64,000 bases of DNA. Origin: a virus. Below, in pieces: positions 18,413-27,014 of this stretch (its first letter is position 1; each line of letters starts with the position of its first letter). Under the pieces are notes generated by a model. That model was not told where the DNA came from. It was given only the letters and a program-made list of their open reading frames with translations, and searched no databases. The position numbers and the translations under genes were made by a program. Location: the IMG/VR virus record IMGVR_UViG_3300042327_000544, positions 22,980-86,979 of that record; one strand, given 5' to 3'.

Positions 18413-18859
18413 TTAAACGTTTAAATCAGCGAATGCGTATGCACCGAATATTGTTGTGCCACCGTCTCTTGTCATAAAGTTAAGAACGGTTGTATTTGTA
18501 GATAGAAGTGGTGCTACGTTAGAAGCTCCTCCACCATCCCACTTAATTGATGCTGGCCATGTAACTGTATAGCTACCACCAGTTTTAATTTCTAGTTGCC
18601 AGAATTGTGCTTTTGGCTCTGTTCCTGTTGCTGGAATATTGCTAAATGCTACTGTGCAGTTTCCGCCTGCAACCATCTTAAATACGTTTGCTAGTGCTAC
18701 GTCGCATGTTGCAACTCCTGAAGCTGCAATTGTTCCAAGATCTAGCTGTGCTGATGGCACATTAAGATATGGACGTGCTTGTCCGTTAAGAGGTGCTTGA
18801 AGGTATGTGTATGTCCAAAGACCTGGGGTTACCTGTTGAGGTACGCTTGTTATTGGCAT
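18413..18859 (-). CDS. Fibre or spike component, beta-rich
   Basis: 148 residues, MPITSVPQQVTPGLWTY to FGAYAFADLNV. The core FWQLEIKTGGSYTVTWPA and TTVLNFMTRDGGTTIFGAY recurs in the paralogue at 28436-28801 (QLTGGGAYTITF, ITFITYDNGTNWRG). This is a common beta-prism-like end of phage fibre proteins. Confidence 0.6.
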   Translation of the reverse strand: MPITSVPQQVTPGLWTYTYLQAPLNGQARPYLNVPSAQLDLGTIAASGVATCDVALANVFKMVAGGNCTVAFSNIPATGTEPKAQFWQLEIKTGGSYTVTWPASIKWDGGGASNVAPLLSTNTTVLNFMTRDGGTTIFGAYAFADLNV

Positions 18860-18861
18860 TT

Positions 18862-19143
18862 TTATTCCTCCTCTTGAGCACGTAGAGGTGGCAAAGACTC
18901 TGGTCTTGGTCCCTTAGTCTCAGATTCATCCTCATCCCATGCTTCTTGTGCTGCTGTTACTGAAGCAATTGCCTCATCATGCTCAATTACCATGATCTCA
19001 CGATCTGTCTTTCCTGGATATTTATCCACAACTACTCCGTTGACTAGGCTAAATCTATGAATTAGATTTGTTTCAACAACTTCATGATCCCCATCTACGT
19101 CAATTGCGACAACATTTTGTGGTCCACAGAACTTTATTTTCAT
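18862..19143 (-). CDS. Hypothetical acidic protein of the adhesion module
   Basis: 93 residues, MKIKFCGPQNVVAIDVDG, ending PLRAQEEE, very acidic. Sits between two fibre genes with gaps of 2 and 16 bases, so co-expressed with them. No family recognised. Confidence 0.6.
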   Translation of the reverse strand: MKIKFCGPQNVVAIDVDGDHEVVETNLIHRFSLVNGVVVDKYPGKTDREIMVIEHDEAIASVTAAQEAWDEDESETKGPRPESLPPLRAQEEE

Positions 19144-19159
19144 TTTTTTCTCCTTTTCC

Positions 19160-20743
19160 TTACGGGTTGTTCCAATGAGGCATACTTACAATATGCGGAT
19201 ATTGGGTTGTATTTGAATGTGTATCAAATTGATAGTGAGTTACTACGTTGTATGGCTGTAGGTCTCCGCCAAACGATAGCGGTGTTCCGTCAGTTCTTCT
19301 TAGATTTTTACCTGCTGATCCTGGATCTACAATATATAAATGTGGGCCCGCATCTTGTCCATTTTGAGCTGAGTAAATTGATATAAATTTATCTTCCTTA
19401 AATGGAACAATTGCTGTACCTTGAGATCCGTCTGTGTTTCTAAACCAGAACAGTTTTGTAGGGTCATAAGTATTAATTATATGACAGTTTATTCCGTTTG
19501 AGTAATAGTGATATACAGAATAAATTGCAAGCCATTCATTGTCCCATGTTATATTATGCTTTTGTCCATACCATGTTTCAGACTGATCGATGCCATAAGA
19601 TGTTGTGTTAGCTAGGTTGATTTCAGTATCTGTAAAAGTTCCAATTCCTGAGCTACCCGCTGTTCCTTGAGAGGATGGGTTCCAGTATCCGTATCTTTGT
19701 GCGTAACCGTCGTGGTTAAATCTTCCAAATCCGACTAATCCACTGTCTCCCATTACAAGCTTCATGTGGTAAGAAGGCTCGGCTCTTGTAGATCCTGCCT
19801 GTGCCCATGTGAAATCATAAAATGCGTAATTCTTTGCTGTGCTTAGATGATTGCCTGCTGTAGGACCTGCAGCTTTTGCCTCTGATAGGAACTTGTGAAG
19901 TGTTCCAGGCTTGTGTCCAAAACCATTTAAACTAACTGATGTGTTTCTCCAGACGTGTAAACGAATTGCATTTGCGGTAGTTGATTCTGCAACTGCAAGC
20001 ATATTAGTTCTATCGTTGTAAGATGACATTCCCATGTTTGAACGGCCAGCCCATGTTGCATAGGTTGCTGAGTTTAAATCAACTCTGTCAATATATCCGT
20101 TGGCCATGCCTCTAAATCTAACTTGAAATTCTGAGCTATTTGAATAATGACTTACACGCTGTCTTACTCCCTTAACTCCAATAATTGTTCCACATCTATT
20201 TAAGTACTGATTTTGATTATCTGCTCTATTAAACCAGTTACCAGCAAATCCACCGTGCAGGCATGGTCTGTAAATTAAATGTCCGTCTGCTGACTGGTTA
20301 CATGTTGCTCCGCCAAAATATGTAGTTACAGTGCTTGTACCGTGATTGCCGTTTGTATATGAGTATCCTCTGAAGTCTTCATACCAGTTAGGCATGTTAT
20401 CTAGAGATGGGTTCTGATAGCTACCAAACCATCCTGGCATAGCATTTGAACCAATTGATTGATAGTCGGAGTTAATAATATTAAAACCAGCCTTTGTATC
20501 ATTGTTCTGGTTTGTCCAAATAGCAAATGTTGGGAATGGAGAAACTTCTGTATTGTTTCTTGATATAACAGGTGATGCTTCTTTATTTCCAATTATTGCA
20601 ATCTGTGAAGCAATAGTTGTTGAGGTTGCTGTTACAGCAACGTTATTTGCATTTGCAATTGGAGTAATAATTGCAGCTATTGCTGCTTCAAGACCTGGAT
20701 GAATTATCTGCGAAGTGGTTGTTGCTGTTGTATTTGTTGTCAT
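19160..20743 (-). CDS. Tail fibre / receptor-binding protein A
   Basis: 527 residues. The N-terminal ~70 residues are Ala/Thr/Ile-rich and probably a trimer-forming anchor. The body is Asn/Tyr/Trp/Gly-rich. NWYEDFRGYSYTNGN, GTIIGVKGVRQRVSHY and TQYPHIVSMPHW are shared with the neighbouring gene at 20753-22315, with which it forms a tandem pair of diverged paralogues. Probable host-surface binding. Confidence 0.65.
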   Translation of the reverse strand: MTTNTTATTTSQIIHPGLEAAIAAIITPIANANNVAVTATSTTIASQIAIIGNKEASPVISRNNTEVSPFPTFAIWTNQNNDTKAGFNIINSDYQSIGSNAMPGWFGSYQNPSLDNMPNWYEDFRGYSYTNGNHGTSTVTTYFGGATCNQSADGHLIYRPCLHGGFAGNWFNRADNQNQYLNRCGTIIGVKGVRQRVSHYSNSSEFQVRFRGMANGYIDRVDLNSATYATWAGRSNMGMSSYNDRTNMLAVAESTTANAIRLHVWRNTSVSLNGFGHKPGTLHKFLSEAKAAGPTAGNHLSTAKNYAFYDFTWAQAGSTRAEPSYHMKLVMGDSGLVGFGRFNHDGYAQRYGYWNPSSQGTAGSSGIGTFTDTEINLANTTSYGIDQSETWYGQKHNITWDNEWLAIYSVYHYYSNGINCHIINTYDPTKLFWFRNTDGSQGTAIVPFKEDKFISIYSAQNGQDAGPHLYIVDPGSAGKNLRRTDGTPLSFGGDLQPYNVVTHYQFDTHSNTTQYPHIVSMPHWNNP

Positions 20744-20752
20744 TTTTTCTCC

Positions 20753-22315
20753 TTAGACCGTTGTCCAGTGTGGCATTACCGTAATGTGTGGATACTGTGT
20801 TGTATTAGACATTGTATCAAATATGTAGTGCATTGTTGAGTTAAAGGGTTGAAGATCTCCACCATTGGCAACAACTGAGTTATCAGCTCTTCTACCATTT
20901 TCAAATGCTCCTTGTGGGTTTGCAATATAAAGATGTGGGCCAGGGCTGTCTCCATTTTGTGCTGAGTAGCACATTATAAATGAGCTTTCTCCAAACGGTA
21001 CAGGAGAGACTCCATTAGCACCATCGGTATTTCTCCAGTGGTAATACTTTGTTGGGTCTGCTGTATTAATGCAATGTAAATTAATTCCGCCGTGGTAGTA
21101 GTAGTATGGGGCATATGCTATTAACCATTGATTATCCCATGAAATGTTTGTTCTAATTCCTGCGCCATCTCTTTGATCAATTCCATAAGAGGTGGTGTTT
21201 GCTAAGTTTGATCCGCTATCTGTAAATGCTCCAGTTCCTGAAACTCCTGGAGTTCCTGGGTTTGTTGGAATATACCATCCATATTGCTGAGCATTTCCTT
21301 GCTGAGAGTTTCTTGAAAAACCAATTGTTCCATTATCACCCATTGTAAGTCTCATTACATAAGAAGGCTCTGCTTGTGTTGAACCAGCAGATGACCAAGT
21401 AAAATCATAAAATGAATAGCTTGCTGTTGTTCCAGAAGGTCCTGCCGCTTTTGCTTCTAATAGGAATAGGTTTAAGTCTCCTGCAGCATAATTCCATGAG
21501 TTTAAACTTCTGCCTAGATTTGTGTTCTTCCAAACGTGCAATCTAATTTGATTTGCTGTGTTTGATTCTGCAACTGCTAAGGTTTTTGTTCTATCATTGT
21601 AAGAAGACATTCCACGGTTTGTACGTCCCGCCCAAGTTGCGTAGGCAGCATTGTTAAGGTTTACTTGATCAATATAACCATGTACTTGACCTCTTAATCT
21701 TATTTGAAAAGTTGAGTCGTTACTGTAGTGATTTAAACGCTCTCTAACTCCACGAACACCAATAATTGTTCCGCTTCTTGAAGTAAACTGACCCCACTGG
21801 TCTTGTCTATTCATTTGAGTATTTCCATAATTGCCAAAGACCTGTAAGCTATATAGCATGTTGCCTTCATGGCCGTTCATGTTTGTTCCGCCACCTGAAT
21901 GTGTGCTCCAGTTATTAGTGGTTGGGTTACCGTTAGTGTATGTTTGGCCTCTAAAGTCTTCATACCAGTTGTTCATTCCGTTTAGATCAACATCTGTCCA
22001 TCCGCCTTGACGGTTGTTTAATCTGCTTGTAGCAACAACTTGAAAATCTGAATTGATTACTGAATATCCAGCTTTTCTAGAGTTGTCTTGATTTGTCCAA
22101 ATACCAAATAGAGGGTAAGGAGAAACTTCTGAGTTATCTCTTGAAGTAGCAGGGTTTGCAAGTTTTCCAACTAAGTTTGAGAACTGTGCTGGAATTGCAC
22201 TTTGTAGAGTTGCAATGGCAGCAGATGTTGTGTAGGCAATTGGTGCTACCGTATTGCTGATATTTGTTTCAAATCCAGGAATATAGACCTGAGTTGTAGT
22301 GGTATTTACTGCCAT
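20753..22315 (-). CDS. Tail fibre / receptor-binding protein B (paralogue of A)
   Basis: 520 residues. Shares with protein A the segments DNSEVSPYPLFGIWTNQ, NWYEDFRGQTYTNGN, GTIIGVRGVRERLNHYS, SSYNDRTKTLAVAESNTAN and the end TQYPHITVMPHWTTV, while the middle differs more. The 9-base gap to gene A and full-length homology indicate tandem duplication. Two versions could widen host range or form a mixed fibre. Confidence 0.65.
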   Translation of the reverse strand: MAVNTTTTQVYIPGFETNISNTVAPIAYTTSAAIATLQSAIPAQFSNLVGKLANPATSRDNSEVSPYPLFGIWTNQDNSRKAGYSVINSDFQVVATSRLNNRQGGWTDVDLNGMNNWYEDFRGQTYTNGNPTTNNWSTHSGGGTNMNGHEGNMLYSLQVFGNYGNTQMNRQDQWGQFTSRSGTIIGVRGVRERLNHYSNDSTFQIRLRGQVHGYIDQVNLNNAAYATWAGRTNRGMSSYNDRTKTLAVAESNTANQIRLHVWKNTNLGRSLNSWNYAAGDLNLFLLEAKAAGPSGTTASYSFYDFTWSSAGSTQAEPSYVMRLTMGDNGTIGFSRNSQQGNAQQYGWYIPTNPGTPGVSGTGAFTDSGSNLANTTSYGIDQRDGAGIRTNISWDNQWLIAYAPYYYYHGGINLHCINTADPTKYYHWRNTDGANGVSPVPFGESSFIMCYSAQNGDSPGPHLYIANPQGAFENGRRADNSVVANGGDLQPFNSTMHYIFDTMSNTTQYPHITVMPHWTTV

Positions 22316-22340
22316 TGTAGTTCTCCCTTAAATAATAATA

Positions 22341-22658
22341 TTATACTTGTGTAATTTTTACGCCAGAGATAAATACTGAGATAGCATCTGCAGCATTCGC
22401 ACTGATTTGAATATTTTCTGCTGTGTTAAGAACTTGCTTAACATCAAGAACAACGATAGCACGAGGTGGGATATCTAGGCTCTTTACAAAGAACTTTCCT
22501 GCCATTCTCATTGTTACTGTTCTAGTAGCATCTGTTAGGTTATCAAATGTGATAGATGTAATAACATCGATCTGTGCTGCTGGTGTTGTGTATACTGATG
22601 TTTCTGATGCAGGTAGTGTATCTGCATAAAATCTGCTTGGTAAGCTTACTGTTGCCAT
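22341..22658 (-). CDS. Small virion-associated beta protein
   Basis: 105 residues, MATVSLPSRFYADTLPAS to FISGVKITQV. Two-layer beta pattern, similar to the product of 16906-17232. It sits 1 base from the next gene. Likely an accessory fibre subunit. Confidence 0.6.
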   Translation of the reverse strand: MATVSLPSRFYADTLPASETSVYTTPAAQIDVITSITFDNLTDATRTVTMRMAGKFFVKSLDIPPRAIVVLDVKQVLNTAENIQISANAADAISVFISGVKITQV

Positions 22659-22659
22659 A

Positions 22660-22992
22660 TTAAATTACTCCCATGTTTGTATAAATTGTGTAGTTATCTA
22701 TCGAAGATTGGATGGTAGCAACGTTTGCTGCTCCAGCCGAATTAACTGCAACGATCTGTGTAGACCCTGCTGTGTTAACTGTTGCAACAGCTCCAGAAGA
22801 AGCTGTCTGAATTTCTGTCACCTTCGATGATGTAGCAGAAACAATATCATTTACTCCTAGGAGGTTGCCCATTGACTCTAGAGCCTTTGCTAGAAAGACT
22901 AGGTCCTGAGAATTTAGAGTTGAACTCGACAGGGCTGTTACCTTTGTCTTAAAAAGATCAACTTGTGATGATAAACTTGAATAATCTGGCAT
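22660..22992 (-). CDS. Tail fibre adaptor module (short paralogue)
   Basis: 110 residues. MPDYSSLSSQVDLFKTKV and LVFLAKALESMGNLLGVNDI match the first ~60 residues of the protein at 28801-29466 (MPDYTTLQTQVELFKTKV). The rest is a low-complexity Ala/Val/Ser coiled region. This repeated N-terminal module probably docks different fibres on the same baseplate site. Confidence 0.62.
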   Translation of the reverse strand: MPDYSSLSSQVDLFKTKVTALSSSTLNSQDLVFLAKALESMGNLLGVNDIVSATSSKVTEIQTASSGAVATVNTAGSTQIVAVNSAGAANVATIQSSIDNYTIYTNMGVI

Positions 22993-23011
22993 TTTGTTCT
23001 CCTATGTATGA

Positions 23012-23020
23012 ATTATAGCA
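23012..23020 (-). promoter_or_regulatory. Extended -10 promoter element
   Basis: Minus strand TGC-TATAAT, about 20 bases before the start at 22992, with no good -35. It follows a hairpin (23072-23104) that ends the DUF401-like gene, so it could restart transcription of the fibre genes. Sequence match only. Confidence 0.4.
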
Positions 23021-23071
23021 TAACTGTTTTTATTGTTTAGTACCCCGCCTTGCCTATAACACTCTTAATTA

Positions 23072-23104
23072 TACCCCACCAACCTTCTTTAGGCCAGTGG
23101 GGTA
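23072..23104 (-). terminator. Hairpin downstream of DUF401-like gene
   Basis: TACCCCAC / GTGGGGTA perfect 8-bp stem with a 17-base loop, 12 bases after the stop at 23116. There is no T run, so it may only attenuate or protect the mRNA end. Confidence 0.45.
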
Positions 23105-23115
23105 CAGCAATTATT

Positions 23116-24066
23116 TTAGAGAATTCCTCCATAGTATAAGGTTATGCCCATCAAGACCACTGGGATCACCAAAGCAAAAATTGCCTTATAGTAATCTTTG
23201 AGAGGGGTTCTAAAGTAGCTCTTACCTACAACTAAACACTTGTGTGCTGGAGACAACATATATCCTGCGTAGTCAACTGCAAAGAATAGCGGCAAAGTTT
23301 CTATGCCAAATACTCCTACTGAGAGGACGACAAATCCAGCAAACTTGCTAGAACTTCCCAAGGCAAAACTTGCCAAGAATCCAGCAAAGGCAACTAGGAT
23401 CAATAAATTATTTTTGTGTGCGCCTTCTATCCATGCATTTATGGTGTCAAAATTAGCCTTGACAATATTGCTCAAGATAATGACAATGCCAGTAAAAAGA
23501 AGAACTCTAGCGTAGTCAATCAACTGCTTACGGTCACGCTTTGCGTCTGCTTCAATTTGAGCAGGCTGCTTATCCTTTTTCTTCAAAGCCTTTTCTGGAA
23601 TATTAATTTCAATATCATCTTCTTTTAGAATTCTAAATATATAGAATAAAATAACAATGACGGCTGTAGCAAGCAATGGCCAAACTCTACCCATTAGCTC
23701 CCAATAACTAATACTTAGTGCCGCCATTGGAAGAAGAACTGTTGCTTCTAGCGGAGACCAAAAATAAAAATGATGCGTGGAAAGGTAATCGATGATTCCA
23801 TAATTTTTACGCTTCTTTTGATCTTCTGGGGCAATTGTATCTAGGGCTCCAGCCGAGATGGCAACACGCCCTGAAATGGGCAGAACTCCAGAGAACATTG
23901 ATATTAGAGCAACTACTGCTCTCTTAGACTTAACTGTTCTAGAGATCCAGCTATAAAATGGCAAAAAGACTTGAGTCTTTTTTGCGGCAAATGACAGCCC
24001 CATTACCGAAGCCAGTAATATCAAGAACTGTTGATTGTTTGTAATTAAACTACTTGTTATTTCCAT
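23116..24066 (-). CDS. DUF401-like polytopic membrane protein
   Basis: 316 residues with about 8 hydrophobic segments and a charged cytoplasmic loop near residues 150-185 (KKKDKQPAQIEADAKRDRK). LPISGRVAISAGALDTIAP followed by YLSTHHFYFWSPLEATVLL is the conserved block I associate with DUF401, an ill-defined integral membrane family related to ion/carboxylate permeases. A host-inner-membrane protein in the middle of a fibre cluster is unexpected; it overlaps the U32/methyltransferase gene by 17 bases, suggesting joint use. Function unknown. Confidence 0.6.
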   Translation of the reverse strand: MEITSSLITNNQQFLILLASVMGLSFAAKKTQVFLPFYSWISRTVKSKRAVVALISMFSGVLPISGRVAISAGALDTIAPEDQKKRKNYGIIDYLSTHHFYFWSPLEATVLLPMAALSISYWELMGRVWPLLATAVIVILFYIFRILKEDDIEINIPEKALKKKDKQPAQIEADAKRDRKQLIDYARVLLFTGIVIILSNIVKANFDTINAWIEGAHKNNLLILVAFAGFLASFALGSSSKFAGFVVLSVGVFGIETLPLFFAVDYAGYMLSPAHKCLVVGKSYFRTPLKDYYKAIFALVIPVVLMGITLYYGGIL

Positions 24067-25708
24067 TGCTTTCCACCACTGCTATGTAAAGTCCGTTCCA
24101 CCAATCGGATTCGGATTCTAATGAATTTAATACTTTCTTACTATACAATATTTTTAATCCTGATTCAAGTATCCCCTTGTGGGCACCTTTTACAACATCC
24201 GTCCAGTTTGCGTCATCGAATATTAAAATAGACTGTCTGGCAAAAGTTGCGGAATAATACTTTACTGCATTTTTTGTAGACTCAAAATCGTGTGGTCCAT
24301 CATAAAAGAAAAGATCAATATCCGATATGGGCTTTAGGTTAACCTTAAACATATCTGAATTAGATATAAATACTTTATTATTACCTCTGTATGGATTAAT
24401 GTTTTTCTTAAACTCTTCTAGGGAATTGGTGTCTGGTGTTTCCCACCCTTCTCTTACGGCCTGTGGAGCCTCCTGCCAGGTGTCTACAAAGTATGCCTGC
24501 AAGTTATTACCACTCAATGCTGCAGCGGCTGTAGCACCCTGATAAGAACCAATTTCGAGGTATTTAGAAGAAGACTTAGCCAAACCATTTATCAATGACT
24601 GAACTCTAGTCGATGTTAAACCTGGTATATTAATTTCAATTGGGTTATTTACAGAATCAACTAATTGCTGTGCAACAATGGCGACCTTTGGACTAATATG
24701 ATTGCCATATTTTGCAGCCATTATTTTGTCACAATAACCACAATCCCAGCAATCAAATTTACAATTTTTGATCTTATTACGCCAGATGGCAATAGGCTTG
24801 TCAACCATATTAGTCTCTTCAATAAAATCATTAAAGCTATCAAATAAAATTTCTTCATTATTTGCATACCTCTTAATTATTTCCATGGTTTCTTTTAGCC
24901 TTGTATGAGACTCTCTTCCGTGCATCTTTATAACATCAATGCCTAGGTCGTCTATAAACTCCTGCCAGTCTTCACGCCATGGTGGAAAATTGGCTGTCTT
25001 TAAAGATACGGCAAAATCTTCGTGATCCCATTTAGGACAAGACACTCTGCTTATTGGGTCATTAAAATATTGAGGTCCGTCTGTTCTAGTATTATTAAAC
25101 TGATAATGCTCATCCATCATTACGCATCCGCCGTAGCACCCTTCATTGGCAAGCAAGGATATCTTAACGCCGAACTGAGATTTAGCTTTTTTAAAACGCT
25201 TTAGCTTCTCGTGATCACGCATTAAATCTCTATCAAGATTAATATAATCAAATCCAGCTTTTGCAAGGTGCTCTATGTCCCTTGGCTCTGACACATTTCT
25301 GAGAATGGTATTTTTTACAAATAGATCTGGAAATGCCTTTTTTATTTGTCCTGTTGCCATCCAGTGTGTATGAGGTATTGTTGCTGACTTAATACCCGAA
25401 TCGTATACGGGTCTAAAGTTTTCTATAAACAAATCTAAATTCTGTTGAGAGGGTCTAACTTGTATATTATTAAAAACGGCAGAAGCGGTTACCCCAGTCT
25501 CGTTTTGAATATGTAGGGCCAGGCCTATAAGATAATTATGGTCTTCTTCTCCGCCGTTAAATACATCACCCATGGCGTCTTGGTCAAAAGGAGATACCCT
25601 ACAGGTAAAATAAAAGTCATATATAAATGACTTATATTCTTTTAGAAAAGAAATAAACTCATTTAGCTGATTTTCAGTTAGCTTGGGGTTTAGTGGTACG
25701 CTAAACAT
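24050..25708 (-). CDS. U32-like Fe-S TIM-barrel domain fused to class I methyltransferase
   Basis: 552 residues. Residues ~1-315 resemble the peptidase-U32/UbiU-like barrel: RNVSEPRDIEHLAKAGFD, LLANEGCYGGCVMMDEHY, SRVSCPKW and NCKFDCWDCGYCDKI give seven cysteines suitable for an iron-sulfur cluster. Residues ~370-552 form a Methyltransf_24-type domain: KYLEIGSYQGATAAAAL is the SAM-binding loop and DLFFYDGPHDFE the acidic motif. U32 proteins act in tRNA/rRNA or ubiquinone hydroxylation; the fused methyltransferase suggests small-molecule or glycan modification. Coupled to DUF401 downstream. Substrate unknown. Confidence 0.6.
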   Translation of the reverse strand: MFSVPLNPKLTENQLNEFISFLKEYKSFIYDFYFTCRVSPFDQDAMGDVFNGGEEDHNYLIGLALHIQNETGVTASAVFNNIQVRPSQQNLDLFIENFRPVYDSGIKSATIPHTHWMATGQIKKAFPDLFVKNTILRNVSEPRDIEHLAKAGFDYINLDRDLMRDHEKLKRFKKAKSQFGVKISLLANEGCYGGCVMMDEHYQFNNTRTDGPQYFNDPISRVSCPKWDHEDFAVSLKTANFPPWREDWQEFIDDLGIDVIKMHGRESHTRLKETMEIIKRYANNEEILFDSFNDFIEETNMVDKPIAIWRNKIKNCKFDCWDCGYCDKIMAAKYGNHISPKVAIVAQQLVDSVNNPIEINIPGLTSTRVQSLINGLAKSSSKYLEIGSYQGATAAAALSGNNLQAYFVDTWQEAPQAVREGWETPDTNSLEEFKKNINPYRGNNKVFISNSDMFKVNLKPISDIDLFFYDGPHDFESTKNAVKYYSATFARQSILIFDDANWTDVVKGAHKGILESGLKILYSKKVLNSLESESDWWNGLYIAVVESNGNNK

Positions 25709-25713
25709 TTATC

Positions 25714-26271
25714 CTACAAATCTATTTTTGATAAAGTATCCGCATCATAATGAACGCCAAAATGATTATTTAATAGTATACCAGCTTCTACCCAATCTTG
25801 GCAAGAGATGATCTTTTGATAGATTTCATTCTTTTTATTTAAATGAAACTTTTCACATTTATAGTCGTCCTGCTTTAAAAACTCTGGTGTAGATTTTAAT
25901 AACAAAAGTTTATTTGAATAGTATTTTTCTAGCATGAATATCATTGCAGCTTTTTGAAAAAGACAGGCGTTTTTCTTATCTTCTTCTGTCAAGACATATT
26001 TAAACTTTTCCCCTACTTGCTCAAAAGGGCCTTCTCCTAGCTGAGCCTTGTGCAAAGTGTTATCTCTAAGCTTTATATAGCCTTTGTACTTCCCAACAAA
26101 TTGGTATGCCAGCGCAACCTCTTTTGGAACAACAACTAAATTAGGTAGCTTTAGATAAAGCATTTGCTTTTCATCAACCGACCCAATCAGTAGATTACTC
26201 CATTCTCCTATATGCTGAATATAGTTATTACGATCCGTCTTATCTTCTGGATCAAATAAAAAATATATCAT
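25714..26271 (-). CDS. Hypothetical protein of the cargo island
   Basis: 185 residues, MIYFLFDPEDKTDRNNYI to TLSKIDL. Mixed alpha/beta, Lys-rich, no signal or membrane segment. It overlaps the next upstream gene by 4 bases (ATGA) and ends 5 bases before the U32/methyltransferase gene, so these belong together. No family recognised. Confidence 0.6.
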   Translation of the reverse strand: MIYFLFDPEDKTDRNNYIQHIGEWSNLLIGSVDEKQMLYLKLPNLVVVPKEVALAYQFVGKYKGYIKLRDNTLHKAQLGEGPFEQVGEKFKYVLTEEDKKNACLFQKAAMIFMLEKYYSNKLLLLKSTPEFLKQDDYKCEKFHLNKKNEIYQKIISCQDWVEAGILLNNHFGVHYDADTLSKIDL

Positions 26272-26999
26272 TGAATTTCTTCCCAGAGTCCATTCTCTGA
26301 ATCGGCAAGCTCTAATCTTTTTCTTGTCTCTATTTGCAATGCATCTAGGTGTTTATTTGTTTCTATAGCTTTAACAACTGCAGTTTCAAGAGCTATTTCT
26401 CTAACTTCTTTTGGCAATTGATCAATGGCCTCCATGTTTCCGCCATTAACTCTTCCATAAAACATTAAGTCGTAAGCTGCTTGCGCTCCTAGTCTAATTC
26501 CCCAAAGCTCTGCCTCAAGCCTTTCTTCTTCATCATGATCTCCAATTATATCCATAATCAGTCTACCGTCAGAAAGTCTACCCTCATCAGAAGAGTTAAA
26601 TTTATCTATTAGCATCATATACTTATCTCGTTCTTCGTATACTAAGCTGACACTATTTTTTTGATTTAACAGAACTCTTTCTTTTTCTTTAATATTAAGC
26701 TCATGAATTTTAATTTCTGTAGGAGAAGTAGAAGTGCTAATTCTTTCTTTTTCTAAATCAATTTCTAGTCTAGTTCTTTCTATTTTAAGCTCTTGCTCTA
26801 CAATCGTATTCTCTCTTGCTCCTAGCTCAAGCAAAAGCTGTCTAAGTTTTCCAAATGGAGTAAATTGCGCTCCACCAACAAAATTATCTATTTTAAATAC
26901 TGGCACCCCCCAATGTCTATTTGTAGCATAAAGAAGAATATCTTTTTGTGATTTTGTATAGCCAGAAACATCCGACGTTATATCGTTTATATATCTCAT
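26268..26999 (-). CDS. Coiled-coil hypothetical protein
   Basis: 243 residues. MRYINDITSDVSGYTKSQ leads to a strong charged coiled coil at residues ~80-130 (ERTRLEIDLEKERIS, LNIKEKERVLLNQKN), then a helical tail (IDQLPKEVREIALETAVV). Possibly a structural or membrane-attached accessory. Coupled to the downstream gene. Confidence 0.6.
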   Translation of the reverse strand: MRYINDITSDVSGYTKSQKDILLYATNRHWGVPVFKIDNFVGGAQFTPFGKLRQLLLELGARENTIVEQELKIERTRLEIDLEKERISTSTSPTEIKIHELNIKEKERVLLNQKNSVSLVYEERDKYMMLIDKFNSSDEGRLSDGRLIMDIIGDHDEEERLEAELWGIRLGAQAAYDLMFYGRVNGGNMEAIDQLPKEVREIALETAVVKAIETNKHLDALQIETRKRLELADSENGLWEEIQ

Positions 27000-27014
27000 T
27001 TTATTACCTATCTA

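Noticed and set aside
19021-19033. TTATCCACA in 18862-19143 as part of an origin
   Set aside because: A lone match inside coding sequence, within chance expectation for 64 kb.
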